Part shown: in pieces, positions 44,208-52,697 of the stretch
Layout: every line of letters begins with the position of its first letter
How positions within the stretch are numbered: position 1 is the first letter of the stretch
DNA from: Caenimonas sedimenti
GTDB taxonomy: Bacteria; Pseudomonadota; Gammaproteobacteria; Burkholderiales; Burkholderiaceae_C
Length of the DNA stretch: 64,000 nt
Direction: 5' to 3'
NCBI RefSeq assembly: GCF_007833165.1
Contig: NZ_VOBQ01000002.1
Location: 62,001-126,000, forward strand
The notes under the pieces: generated by a model
What the model saw: the letters and a program-made list of their open reading frames with translations, nothing else
Told to the model about the DNA's origin: nothing
Databases searched by the model: none
Translations under genes and position numbers: made by a program

Positions 44208-45298
44208 TGCTGTTTCATCGCTGCGCCGTGCATGGCGCGCGTTGCGCCGCGGTGCCGGAGGACGGCGCCGCGTCGGGCAGCCGTGGACAGCGCTTCTTCA
44301 CCATTGACCTGCACTGCCACGCCCTGTCCCCCGAGGTGGAGAAGCTGGTGGCGACGCATCCGCGCCGCCAAGCCGAGCCGGAGATGATGGTGCGCACCCT
44401 GGGCGCGGAATCTGCCGCCCACAACGCGCGCGTCATGCTGCCCGCAGCGGGACCCAAGCTGACCGGGCTGGATGCGCGGCTCGCTGACATGGATGCGATG
44501 GGTGTGGACGTGCAGGTCGTCAGCCCGTCGCCCAACCAGTACTACTACTGGGCGGATGATGCGCTCGCGCGCGATGTCGTGCGCGTGCAGAACGAACACA
44601 TCGCCGCGCTGTGCGCGAAGCACCCGGACCGCTTGCAGGGGCTGGGGACCGTCGCGCTGCAGCAGCCGCAGCTCGCCGTCGAGCAGTTGCGGCATGCGGT
44701 GGAGGTGCTGGGCCTGCGGGGCGTCGAGATCTCGACCACCGTCGAAGGGCGCGAGCTGGCCGACGAGGCTTTCGAGCCGTTCTGGGCCGAAGCGGCACGC
44801 CTGCGTTGCGTGGTGTTCCTGCACCCGCTTGGCACCTGGGCCTTCGAGCGGCTCAATCGCTGGTACCTCACCAACGTCATCGGCCAGCCGCTGGAGACGA
44901 CCGTCGCGCTCTCACACATCATCTTCAGCGGGCTGCTCGACCGGCATCCGGGCCTGCGGTTGCTGGCGGCACACGGAGGCGGCTACCTGCCGGCCTACCT
45001 GGGGCGCTTCGAACATGCGTGGAAGGTGCGCCCCGAAGCGAAGTCCATGCTGCGTCCGCCGCGCGACTACCTGCGGCGCATCTGGTTCGACACCGTCGTC
45101 TATGAGCCGATGGCGATCCGCCGCCTGATCGACGAGGTGGGCATCACGCAATTGGTCACCGGCACCGACTACCCGTTCGACATGGGTTCGTACGACATCG
45201 CGGGCCTGCTGGCGCAGGTACCGGGACTCGACGACGCGGGACGGACCGCCATCCTCGGCGGCAACGCCCGCCGGCTGCTCGACGCTTCGCAAGCCTGA
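44207..45298 (+). CDS. Amidohydrolase family 2 protein (ACMSD/gamma-resorcylate decarboxylase-like)
   Basis: 363 residues from ATG 44207, overlapping the previous stop by one base (TGATG). Metal site: HxH of DLHCHAL near 34, His of VFLHPLG, His of LLAAHGGGYLP and Asp of GTDYPFDM. The family contains decarboxylases of aromatic and 2-aminomuconate semialdehyde acids and related hydrolases. The first ~28 residues (Cys/Arg-rich) are unlike the family and may not be translated; a start nearer FFTIDLHCH would be typical. Last gene of the operon. Confidence 0.85.
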   Translation: MLFHRCAVHGARCAAVPEDGAASGSRGQRFFTIDLHCHALSPEVEKLVATHPRRQAEPEMMVRTLGAESAAHNARVMLPAAGPKLTGLDARLADMDAMGVDVQVVSPSPNQYYYWADDALARDVVRVQNEHIAALCAKHPDRLQGLGTVALQQPQLAVEQLRHAVEVLGLRGVEISTTVEGRELADEAFEPFWAEAARLRCVVFLHPLGTWAFERLNRWYLTNVIGQPLETTVALSHIIFSGLLDRHPGLRLLAAHGGGYLPAYLGRFEHAWKVRPEAKSMLRPPRDYLRRIWFDTVVYEPMAIRRLIDEVGITQLVTGTDYPFDMGSYDIAGLLAQVPGLDDAGRTAILGGNARRLLDASQA

Positions 45299-45349
45299 AC
45301 GCAACTCTGCAAGCGTTGCGGGTAATCCCTGAGATGTGGGCATATGGTT

Positions 45350-45373
45350 GATATTGCAACTAGTTGAGATAGC
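45350..45373. promoter_or_regulatory. Palindromic operator candidate upstream of the Liv operon
   Basis: A 24-base imperfect dyad centred on the perfect ten-base palindrome CAACTAGTTG (45357-45366), with outer G-TAT/ATA-C arms. It overlaps the spacer of the promoter at 45354-45382. The MarR gene inside this operon (49923) is the obvious candidate to bind it, since MarR proteins bind such dyads at their own operon. Confidence 0.55.
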
Positions 45374-45382
45374 AATCACAAT
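45354..45382 (+). promoter_or_regulatory. Putative sigma70 promoter of the Liv/Rieske operon
   Basis: -35 TTGCAA (45354-45359), 17-base spacer, -10 CACAAT (45377-45382). A transcript starting near 45389 would have a leader of about 20 bases with CAGGAGA before ATG 45409. Confidence 0.45.
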
Positions 45383-45408
45383 GGCGGCATTCGTCCAGGA
45401 GACATGCC

Positions 45409-46590
45409 ATGACCGCCACCCGCCGCGCCATCGTGCGCTCCCTTGCACTCGCCGCAACGTTCGCGGCCGGATTCGCCCACGCGCAGGCGCCGGGCCCCAT
45501 CAAGGTCGGCATCCTCGGCCCGTTCTCCGGTCCGTTCGCGCACTACGGCGCACTGTTCAAGGCGGGCGCGGAAGCCTATGTCGCCAGCCAGGGCGGCAAG
45601 CTCGGCGGCCGAAACGTGGAATTCATCTACCGCGACACCGGCGGGCCGAATCCCGGGCAGACCAGAACGCTGGTGCAGGAACTGATCGTGAAGGACAAGG
45701 TCGACTACCTCGGCGGGTTCGTCTTCACCCCCAATGCGATGGCAGTGGCGCCACTGATTCAGCAGTCGCAGACGCCCACGGTGATCTTCAATGCGGCCAC
45801 ATCGGCCATCACCGACAAGTCGGAATTCTTCATCCGGACCAGCTACACGTTGTGGCAGGTGACGGTGCCGATGGCCCAATGGGCGGCCAGGCAGAACCTG
45901 AAGAAGGTTGTGACCGCAGTCACCGACTACGGCCCTGGCATCGATGCGGAGACTGCATTCAAGAGCGAATTCACCAAGCAGGGCGGGACCGTGGTCGAGA
46001 CCATCCGGATGCCGATCGCAACGACCGACTTCGGCCCCTTCGTGCAGCGGATCAAGGCGAGCGGCGCCCAGGCCGTCTACACCTTCCTGCCCGGCGGCCC
46101 TCCGAACCTCGGCTTCGTCAAGGCCTACAACGAAAACGGGCTGGCAAAGGCAGGCGTGCAATTCCTCGGCACCGCCGAAACAGACGAATTCGATCTGCAG
46201 AAGTTCGGCGATGCGGCCCTTGGGTTGACGACCGCATTCCACTACTCGGGCGCCCATGACTCACCCGAAAACAAGAAGTTCGTCGACGCTTTGAAGAAGC
46301 GCGACCCGAATGTTGTCGCCAACTACGCGTCGGTTGGTGCGTGGGACGGCATGTACGTCATCCACAAGATGATCGAGGCGACCGGCGGCCAGCGCGACGG
46401 CTTGAAGGCCATCCATGCGGCGCGTTCGCTGGCGTGGGAGAGCCCGCGCGGCCCGGTGCGCATCGACAGCAAGACGCGCCACATCGTGCAGAACGTGTAC
46501 CTGCGCAAGGTGGAGAAGCAAGGTGGTGCGCTCGTGAATAAGGAACTCCAGAACTTCGGCCCCCAGGCCGACTACGGGCTGGACAAGTAA
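45409..46590 (+). CDS. Liv-type ABC transporter substrate-binding protein
   Basis: 393 residues; signal peptide to AHA (about 25), then IKVGILGPFSGPFAHYGALFKAG, ELIVKDKVDYLGGFVFTPN and NAATSAITDKSEFFIRTSYT. It is the binding protein of the following LivHMGF set. Homologues in aromatic operons bind benzoate- or phenylpropanoid-type ligands, which fits the Rieske oxygenase in the same operon. First gene of an 11-gene operon; AGGAGA before ATG 45409. Confidence 0.92.
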   Translation: MTATRRAIVRSLALAATFAAGFAHAQAPGPIKVGILGPFSGPFAHYGALFKAGAEAYVASQGGKLGGRNVEFIYRDTGGPNPGQTRTLVQELIVKDKVDYLGGFVFTPNAMAVAPLIQQSQTPTVIFNAATSAITDKSEFFIRTSYTLWQVTVPMAQWAARQNLKKVVTAVTDYGPGIDAETAFKSEFTKQGGTVVETIRMPIATTDFGPFVQRIKASGAQAVYTFLPGGPPNLGFVKAYNENGLAKAGVQFLGTAETDEFDLQKFGDAALGLTTAFHYSGAHDSPENKKFVDALKKRDPNVVANYASVGAWDGMYVIHKMIEATGGQRDGLKAIHAARSLAWESPRGPVRIDSKTRHIVQNVYLRKVEKQGGALVNKELQNFGPQADYGLDK

Positions 46591-46611
46591 GGCCAACGCC
46601 GGCACTTTGCA

Positions 46612-47469
46612 GTGAACCTCCTGTTCAACATCCTCGTGGACGGCCTGGCCTACGGGATGGTCCTGTTCGTCATTGCCGTGGGGCTCTCCGTCACGCTGGG
46701 GCTGATGCGCTTCGTCAACCTGAGCCACGGCGCCTTCGCCATGCTGGGCGGCTACTGCGCGGCCCTGCTGGTGCGCGAAGCGCAGTGGAATTTCTGGGTC
46801 GCGGTGCCGGTCGCGGTCCTGGCGACCGGGTTGCTCGGCGCGGCCCTGGAAGCGCTGGTCCTGCGCCATCTCTACCAGCGCAAGGAGCTGGACCAGGTGC
46901 TCTTCACCATCGGCCTCAGCTTCGTGCTGATCGCCGGCACCAACGCGATCGCGGGCCCGCAGGTGCAACTGATCCCGCTGCCACCGCTGCTGGCGGGTTC
47001 CGTGGACCTGGGCTTCCGTACTCTGCCGGCGCAGCGCCTGCTGGTGATCTTCGCGGGGCTTGCCGTGGCCGCGGCGGCGGTGTGGGTCGTCGCCAGCACG
47101 CGCTTCGGCGTCTGGCTGCGCGCCGCCGTCGACCACAGCGGCACGGCATCGACGCTCGCCATCCCGATCCGCGCGGTGCAGTGCGTGACCTTCGCCTCGG
47201 GCGCCGCGCTGGCGGGCCTCGGCGGCATCCTCGGCGCGGAGCTGATGCCGCTGGAGCCGTACTACGCCCTCAAGTACCTGGTGCTGGTGCTGGTCGTTGT
47301 GGCCGTTGGCGGCATGGGCAGCATCGGCGGTTCGCTCGCTGCGGCCGTCCTGCTGGGCGTCATCGAGACGGCCAGCAAGTACCTCGCCTCCGACTGGGGC
47401 AGCCTGTTCTTCTTCGTGGCCATGGCGCTGCTGCTCGCCTGGCGCCCGCAGGGATTGCTGAAGCGATGA
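46612..47469 (+). CDS. Branched-chain-type ABC permease (LivH family)
   Basis: 285 residues, GTG start, eight or so helices, with LMRFVNLSHGAFAMLGGY near 37, the LivH signature, and a late VGGMGSIGGSLAAAVLLG segment. Forms the channel with the LivM-type protein, whose gene overlaps its stop by ATGA. Confidence 0.93.
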   Translation: MNLLFNILVDGLAYGMVLFVIAVGLSVTLGLMRFVNLSHGAFAMLGGYCAALLVREAQWNFWVAVPVAVLATGLLGAALEALVLRHLYQRKELDQVLFTIGLSFVLIAGTNAIAGPQVQLIPLPPLLAGSVDLGFRTLPAQRLLVIFAGLAVAAAAVWVVASTRFGVWLRAAVDHSGTASTLAIPIRAVQCVTFASGAALAGLGGILGAELMPLEPYYALKYLVLVLVVVAVGGMGSIGGSLAAAVLLGVIETASKYLASDWGSLFFFVAMALLLAWRPQGLLKR

Positions 47470-48470
47470 ACGCGATCACGCTCGCATGGCGTCGCGCCCA
47501 GCAGGCCACAGGCCTGGATGCCGCACAGCCGCATTGCGCGCCTCCGTGGCGCGCGCCCCTCGTCCTCCTCGTGCTGGGCCTGGCGGCATGCGCCCTGATG
47601 CCGGAGCAGCTCGGCCTGCTGACGCGCATCTTCATCTCCGCACTGTTCGTGCTGTCGCTCGACCTGGTGGTCGGCATCGCCGGGCTGGCGACCCTGGGCC
47701 ACGCGGCGGTGTTCGGGGTGGGTGCCTATGCCGCCGGAATCTTCGCGCTGAAAGTGATGCCCGACCCGCTGGCCGGCTTGGCGATCGGCATTCTTGCCGG
47801 CGCCGTGCTGGCGCTGCTCTCGGGGGCGTTCCTGCTGCGCTACCAGGGTTTCACGCTGCTGATGCTCACGGTGGCGGTTGCCCAGATCGTGCTCAGCATC
47901 GCGCAGAAGGCCCGCGGCTGGACCGGTGCGGACGACGGACTGTCCGGCTACGTCATCGCACCGCTGTTCGGACGCTTCGCATTCGACATGGAGGGCAGGG
48001 TGGCCGCGTTCTACACGCTCGCCGTACTGGTGGTGGTGTTCTACGTGCTGCGGCGGCTGGTCGATTCACCCTTCGGCTTGGCGGTGCGGGGCATCCATGA
48101 GAACCGCGCGCGCATGGCCGCCCTGGGTACGCCCGTGTTCGCCAGGTTGCTGGCGCTCTATACGGTGGCGGGTGCGGTCGCGGGTGCCGCCGGTGCACTC
48201 TCGGCCCAGACGACCGCCGTGGTCGGGCTCGACAGCCTCTCTTTCGCGCTTTCGGCGGAAGCGCTTGTGATGCTCATCCTCGGCGGCGCGGGCCGCTTGA
48301 CGGGCGCTCTCGTGGGGGCTGCCGTCTTCACGCTGCTGCACCACACCGCGGCCTCGATCAATCCTTATCACTGGCTCTTCGTCGTCGGTGCGCTGCTGAT
48401 GCTGGTGGTGCTCGTTTCGCCGGCGCGGGTCTGGGCGTGGCTGCGCGGCCGCATGGGGACACCCGCATGA
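47466..48470 (+). CDS. Branched-chain-type ABC permease (LivM family)
   Basis: 334 residues; LVVGIAGLATLGHAAVFGVGAYAAG near 57 and ENRARMAALG are LivM signatures. Begins at ATG 47466 overlapping LivH and ends overlapping the ATPase gene (ATGA). Confidence 0.93.
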   Translation: MNAITLAWRRAQQATGLDAAQPHCAPPWRAPLVLLVLGLAACALMPEQLGLLTRIFISALFVLSLDLVVGIAGLATLGHAAVFGVGAYAAGIFALKVMPDPLAGLAIGILAGAVLALLSGAFLLRYQGFTLLMLTVAVAQIVLSIAQKARGWTGADDGLSGYVIAPLFGRFAFDMEGRVAAFYTLAVLVVVFYVLRRLVDSPFGLAVRGIHENRARMAALGTPVFARLLALYTVAGAVAGAAGALSAQTTAVVGLDSLSFALSAEALVMLILGGAGRLTGALVGAAVFTLLHHTAASINPYHWLFVVGALLMLVVLVSPARVWAWLRGRMGTPA

Positions 48471-49210
48471 CAACGGCTTTGCTGGAGTTGCGAGGCGTGG
48501 ACAAGCGTTTCGGCGGCCTGCACGTCACGCGCAGCGTTTCTTTTGCGCTGGCGGCAGGCGACCGTATGGCCCTGATCGGCCCGAACGGTGCCGGCAAGAC
48601 GACGCTGGTCAACCAGATCAGCGGGGTCCTGCAGCCGGATGCGGGAGCCATCCACTTGCTGGGCGAAGATGTAACGCGCCTGCCGCAGGCCAAGCGCGTC
48701 CGTCGTGGCTTGGCCAGGACGTTCCAGATCACCACGCTGGCTCCGCACTTCCCGGTGCAGCGGCAGGTGGAACTGGCGTTGCTCGAGCGGGAGGGGCTGA
48801 CCGGGCGGGCGTGGCGCTGCGTGGACGCCTACGCAGGCGTTCGGGCGGAAGCGCTCGAATTGCTGTCCCGCTTCGGCCTGCGCGAGCATGCGGCGACACC
48901 GACCCAGGACCTCGCCTATGGAGAGCAGCGGCTCGTCGAGATGGCCCTGGCCCTGGCGCTGCGCCCGCGCGTATTGCTGCTGGACGAGCCCATGGCGGGC
49001 GTTCCAAAGGGTGACGGCGGGCGGCTGCTGACGGCCCTCGAATCGCTGCCGCGCGATCTGGCCGTGCTGATCATCGAGCATGACATGGACCTCGTCTTCC
49101 GCTTCGCGACGCGCATCGTGGTGCTCGCGGAAGGTGCCGTCCTGGCGGACGGCGATCCCGAGACCATCCGGCGCGATCCGCAAGTTCGTGCCGCGTACCT
49201 GGGGCATTGA
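48467..49210 (+). CDS. Branched-chain-type ABC ATPase (LivG family)
   Basis: 247 residues: Walker A GPNGAGKTT, Q-loop ARTFQIT, signature region LAYGEQR in place of LSGGQ (as usual for LivG), Walker B VLLLDEPMAG and switch His in IIEHDMD. ATG 48467 overlaps the LivM stop. The loop after Walker B reads VPKGDGG and is unusual for LivG. Confidence 0.92.
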   Translation: MTTALLELRGVDKRFGGLHVTRSVSFALAAGDRMALIGPNGAGKTTLVNQISGVLQPDAGAIHLLGEDVTRLPQAKRVRRGLARTFQITTLAPHFPVQRQVELALLEREGLTGRAWRCVDAYAGVRAEALELLSRFGLREHAATPTQDLAYGEQRLVEMALALALRPRVLLLDEPMAGVPKGDGGRLLTALESLPRDLAVLIIEHDMDLVFRFATRIVVLAEGAVLADGDPETIRRDPQVRAAYLGH

Positions 49211-49212
49211 CG

Positions 49213-49926
49213 ATGGAACGCGCAATGCTGCAACTGGAAGGCGTGGTGGCCGGCTACGGGCCGACGACGGTCCTGGACGGGCTGCAACTGCAAGTCCGCG
49301 CAGGCGAACGGCTGGCGATGCTGGGGCGCAATGGCGTCGGCAAGACCACCGTCCTGCGTGCGGTCATGGGGCTGGTCCCCCTGCGTGCGGGCCGGATCCT
49401 GTTCGAAGGGCAGGACCTGGCCGGCATGGCGCCGCACCGGCGCGCTGCACTGGGCCTCGGCTATGTGCCGCAAACGCGCGACATCTTTCCGTCTTTGACC
49501 GTCGAGGAGAACCTCGTCGCCGGCCTCAAGCGGCGGCCGCTCCAGGCGCTGGACGAGGCCTACGCGCTTTTTCCGCGGCTGGCAGAACGCCGCCGCAACG
49601 GTGGTGGCCAGCTCTCCGGTGGCGAGCAACAGATGCTGTCCGTGGCGCGGGCGCTGTTAGGACAACCCAACTTGCTGTTGCTCGATGAGCCCCTGGAGGG
49701 CCTGGCCCCGCTGATCCGGCAGGAGCTGCTGGCGGTGTTCCGCCGCATGAGCGAGCAGACGGGCATCCCCGTGGTCATCGTGGAGCAGCAAATCGACGAG
49801 GTGCTCGGCTACGCACAGCAGGCCGTCGTGCTGGACCACGGCACCGTGGTGCATCAGGACACGGCGGCGGGGTTGCGGGCCGACAACGAAGCACTGGACC
49901 GCTGGCTCGGGATGGCGGTGCAATGA
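49213..49926 (+). CDS. Branched-chain-type ABC ATPase (LivF family)
   Basis: 237 residues: Walker A GRNGVGKTT, YVPQTRDIFPSLTVEENL (LivF-type), signature LSGGEQQ, Walker B LLLLDEPLEGLAP. Starts two bases after LivG. Its stop overlaps the MarR start (ATGA). Completes the importer. Confidence 0.93.
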   Translation: MERAMLQLEGVVAGYGPTTVLDGLQLQVRAGERLAMLGRNGVGKTTVLRAVMGLVPLRAGRILFEGQDLAGMAPHRRAALGLGYVPQTRDIFPSLTVEENLVAGLKRRPLQALDEAYALFPRLAERRRNGGGQLSGGEQQMLSVARALLGQPNLLLLDEPLEGLAPLIRQELLAVFRRMSEQTGIPVVIVEQQIDEVLGYAQQAVVLDHGTVVHQDTAAGLRADNEALDRWLGMAVQ

Positions 49927-50585
49927 CCGGTTCCCTGCGTAAAGTGGTGCCCATGAGCACCTTCCGCCCCAAGAAATCCGCCCAGGCGCCGGTCAAGACC
50001 GTCGTCGCCGTCAAGTCCCGCGCGCGCAAATCCGCCGTTGCCGATGCCGAGCCTGTAACGCCGGAAGTCATCGACCTCGAACACTACGCACCGGCCTATC
50101 TGACCTGGATCGCCAACAAGCTGTCACGTGGCGCGTCTCAGCACTACCTGGCGCTTTTTGACGTGGGGATCGAGACCTGGCGTTGCCTCGTGCTGCTGGC
50201 GATCCACGGTTCAGTCACGGCCCAACAAGTGTCCCGCGTGATCGGCATGGACAAGGGCGCGGTCAGCCGCTGTTTCAAGGGCATGCAGGAGCGCGGCCTG
50301 ATCCGGACGGAACTGGACCCGGCGGATGGCCGCGCACGCGTGGCGGTTCTCACCCCGGCGGGACGGGCGCTGCATGACCGGATCCGTGAAGTGGCGCTCG
50401 AGCGCGAGCGCGTCTTCCTCTCCGTGCTGTCGGCCAAGGAAGTGGAAACCCTGCTGTCCCTGCTGCGCCGGCTGCACGAGAACCTGCCGGCCGTGGAAGG
50501 GGCCACGCAGGAGTACGTCAAACGCAAGTTCCCCGAAGCGGCGGCCCGAGGCCGCCGCCGGCGGGAGGATGAAGAGGACGCATGA
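49923..50585 (+). CDS. MarR-family transcriptional regulator
   Basis: 220 residues. A winged helix of MarR type lies at about 75-150: VTAQQVSRVIGMDKGAVSRCFKGMQERGLI (recognition helix) and DPADGRARVAVLTPAG (wing). The N-terminal 45 residues are Lys/Ala-rich and the C-terminus is very basic/acidic (RGRRRREDEEDA). The start could also be ATG 49953. Its position inside the operon it likely controls suggests autoregulation through the dyad at 45350-45373, released by an aromatic ligand. Confidence 0.88.
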   Translation: MTGSLRKVVPMSTFRPKKSAQAPVKTVVAVKSRARKSAVADAEPVTPEVIDLEHYAPAYLTWIANKLSRGASQHYLALFDVGIETWRCLVLLAIHGSVTAQQVSRVIGMDKGAVSRCFKGMQERGLIRTELDPADGRARVAVLTPAGRALHDRIREVALERERVFLSVLSAKEVETLLSLLRRLHENLPAVEGATQEYVKRKFPEAAARGRRRREDEEDA

Positions 50586-51538
50586 ACGAACTTCGGGTCC
50601 AGGTGCTGAACCGCGTGCAGGAGGCCGAGGGCATCTGCAGCTTCGAATTGGTGGACCCGCGGGGAGAGCCGTTGCCGGCGTTCAGCGCGGGCGCGCACAT
50701 CGACGTGCAGGTCGCACCATCCGTCGTGCGCCAATACTCGCTGTGTAACGATCCCGCCGAGCGGCACCGCTGGCGCATCGCGGTGCTGCGCGAACCCGCG
50801 TCGCGCGGCGGCTCTGCCGGCATGCACGAGCGCATGTTGCCGGGCGCGGCCGTTCAGGTCAGCGTGCCGCGCAATCACTTCGAGCTCGTCGCCGCAAGGC
50901 GAAGCCTCCTTGTCGCGGGGGGCATCGGCATCACGCCCATTCTGGCCATGGCGCAGGCGCTGCATGCGACAGGCCGGGATTTCGCCATGCATTACTGCGC
51001 GCGCAGCACGAACCGCATGGCCTTTCGGCGTGAAATCGAGCAATCCGGCTATGCACACAACGTGGCTTTTCACCTGAGTGACGGTCCGCCTGGACAAAAA
51101 TTCCATGCCGCGGTGGCACTCGGTGCCCCCGAACCAGGCGCGCACCTCTACGTGTGTGGTCCGGCGGGATTCATGGATCACGTCCTGACGACCGCGCGGG
51201 ATCTTGGTTGGCCGGACGCACAACTTCATCGCGAGCACTTCGCGGGCACCGTCTCACACGCCGCGGACGACGTCGCATACGACCTGCAGCTTGTGCGGTC
51301 CAGACGCACGGTTCGGGTCACCGCCGATCAGACCGCGTTGCAGGCGCTGCTCGGCGAAGGCATCGACGTCCCGTTCTCCTGCGAGTCCGGGGTCTGCGGA
51401 ACCTGCTTGACGCGCGTGCTGGCCGGCGAGCCGGACCACCGCGACAGTTTTCTCACCGAGGCCGAACGCGCGGCGGGCGACCAATTCACGCCCTGCTGTT
51501 CCCGATCCAGAACCCCGCTGCTCGTGCTCGATCTCTGA
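50582..51538 (+). CDS. Oxygenase reductase, VanB/phthalate-dioxygenase-reductase type
   Basis: 318 residues in the order flavin domain, NAD domain, plant-type ferredoxin. RQYSLC (50-55) binds FMN, GGIGITPILAM (113-123) and YVCGP bind NAD, and C267, C272, C275 and C305 or C306 bind [2Fe-2S] in CESGVCGTC...CC. It delivers electrons from NAD(P)H to the Rieske oxygenase encoded 32 bases downstream. Overlaps the MarR gene by four bases. Confidence 0.93.
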   Translation: MNELRVQVLNRVQEAEGICSFELVDPRGEPLPAFSAGAHIDVQVAPSVVRQYSLCNDPAERHRWRIAVLREPASRGGSAGMHERMLPGAAVQVSVPRNHFELVAARRSLLVAGGIGITPILAMAQALHATGRDFAMHYCARSTNRMAFRREIEQSGYAHNVAFHLSDGPPGQKFHAAVALGAPEPGAHLYVCGPAGFMDHVLTTARDLGWPDAQLHREHFAGTVSHAADDVAYDLQLVRSRRTVRVTADQTALQALLGEGIDVPFSCESGVCGTCLTRVLAGEPDHRDSFLTEAERAAGDQFTPCCSRSRTPLLVLDL

Positions 51539-51570
51539 GCCCCGCACTGCCAATTGCAAGGAGCCATCTC

Positions 51571-52665
51571 ATGCAGACCGCCACCATCGCCCCACCGACT
51601 TCCCCCAAACGCTCAGCCACGCTGTTTCCGCGCGACCAATGGTACGTCGCGGCCTTCGCCGCGGACGTGACCCAGCAGCCCATCGCCCGCACATTCCTGA
51701 ACGAGAAGGTCGTGCTGTTCCGCACCGCCGAAGGCCAGGTGGCCGCGCTCGAGGATCGCTGTTGCCATCGCTCGCTGCCCCTGTCCTGCGGGACCGTCGA
51801 AGGAGGCGGACTGCGCTGCGGCTACCATGGCATGCTGTACGCACCCAGCGGCCAGTGCATCGAGATCCCGGGGCAGGACCGCGTTCCGGCGAAGGCCAAA
51901 GTCAAGGCGTATCACGTGGCCGAGCAGAACCAGATCATCTGGATCTGGATGCCTGTGCTCGATGGCGCCGAGCCCGATTCGCCGCCGCCCGTCTATCCGT
52001 GGCACGAGCACCCCAACTACAAGTGGGGCCATGGGATGTACCACTACCAGGCGCCCTGGCAGCTGATCCACGACAACCTCATCGACCTGAGCCACCTGGG
52101 CTATGTCCACCTCAAGACCATCGGGGGCAACGCCCGGCTGCACATGACGGCGCCGACAAAGGTCACGCAGGACGGCGACGTGGTCAAAGTGAAACGGCTG
52201 ATGCCTGGCTCCGTGCCACCGCCCACCTACAAGGCGGCCTGGCCCTTCGGTGACACCTGCGACCGCTGGCAGGAGATCGATTTCCATCTGTCGCATCTGC
52301 GCATCTGGACGGGGGCCTGCGAGCCTGGCACGGATTCGCTGGACGATCCCGAGCGCGGCGGCTTCCACATGCGCGGCTTCCACGGCATCACGCCCGAAAC
52401 CGGGGAGACCTGCCACTACTTCTGGAGCATGTGCGCCAACAAGCATCCGGACATGCCGGAGAACATCAAGGAAGTTGTCGACCAGACGCGATTCACCTTC
52501 GACGAAGACCGCGAGGTCATCGAGAACCAGTATCGCAACATGCTCGATTTCGGCGAACGCGCAAGCTGGCTCGACATCCATGTGGATGTCGGTGCCAATC
52601 GCGCTCGCCGGATCGTGCAGAGGCTGACCGAGTCCCAAGAAGACCGGCAGCTGACGCCGGCCTGA
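51571..52665 (+). CDS. Rieske non-haem iron oxygenase, VanA-like O-demethylase type
   Basis: 364 residues from ATG 51571 (AAGGAG upstream). Rieske ligands are C64-x-H66 in CCHRSLPLS and C83-x2-H86 in RCGYHGMLY; mononuclear iron motif HDNLIDLSHLGYVH holds His175 and His180. Single-component-alpha length and the reductase gene next door match vanillate O-demethylase and related aryl-ether or carboxylate oxygenases. The expected reaction removes a methyl group as formaldehyde, or hydroxylates a ring; the substrate is not known. FdhA 4 kb downstream would consume formaldehyde. Confidence 0.9.
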   Translation: MQTATIAPPTSPKRSATLFPRDQWYVAAFAADVTQQPIARTFLNEKVVLFRTAEGQVAALEDRCCHRSLPLSCGTVEGGGLRCGYHGMLYAPSGQCIEIPGQDRVPAKAKVKAYHVAEQNQIIWIWMPVLDGAEPDSPPPVYPWHEHPNYKWGHGMYHYQAPWQLIHDNLIDLSHLGYVHLKTIGGNARLHMTAPTKVTQDGDVVKVKRLMPGSVPPPTYKAAWPFGDTCDRWQEIDFHLSHLRIWTGACEPGTDSLDDPERGGFHMRGFHGITPETGETCHYFWSMCANKHPDMPENIKEVVDQTRFTFDEDREVIENQYRNMLDFGERASWLDIHVDVGANRARRIVQRLTESQEDRQLTPA

Positions 52666-52697
52666 ACAGGCCGGACCACCAAGAAAGAGGAGACATC

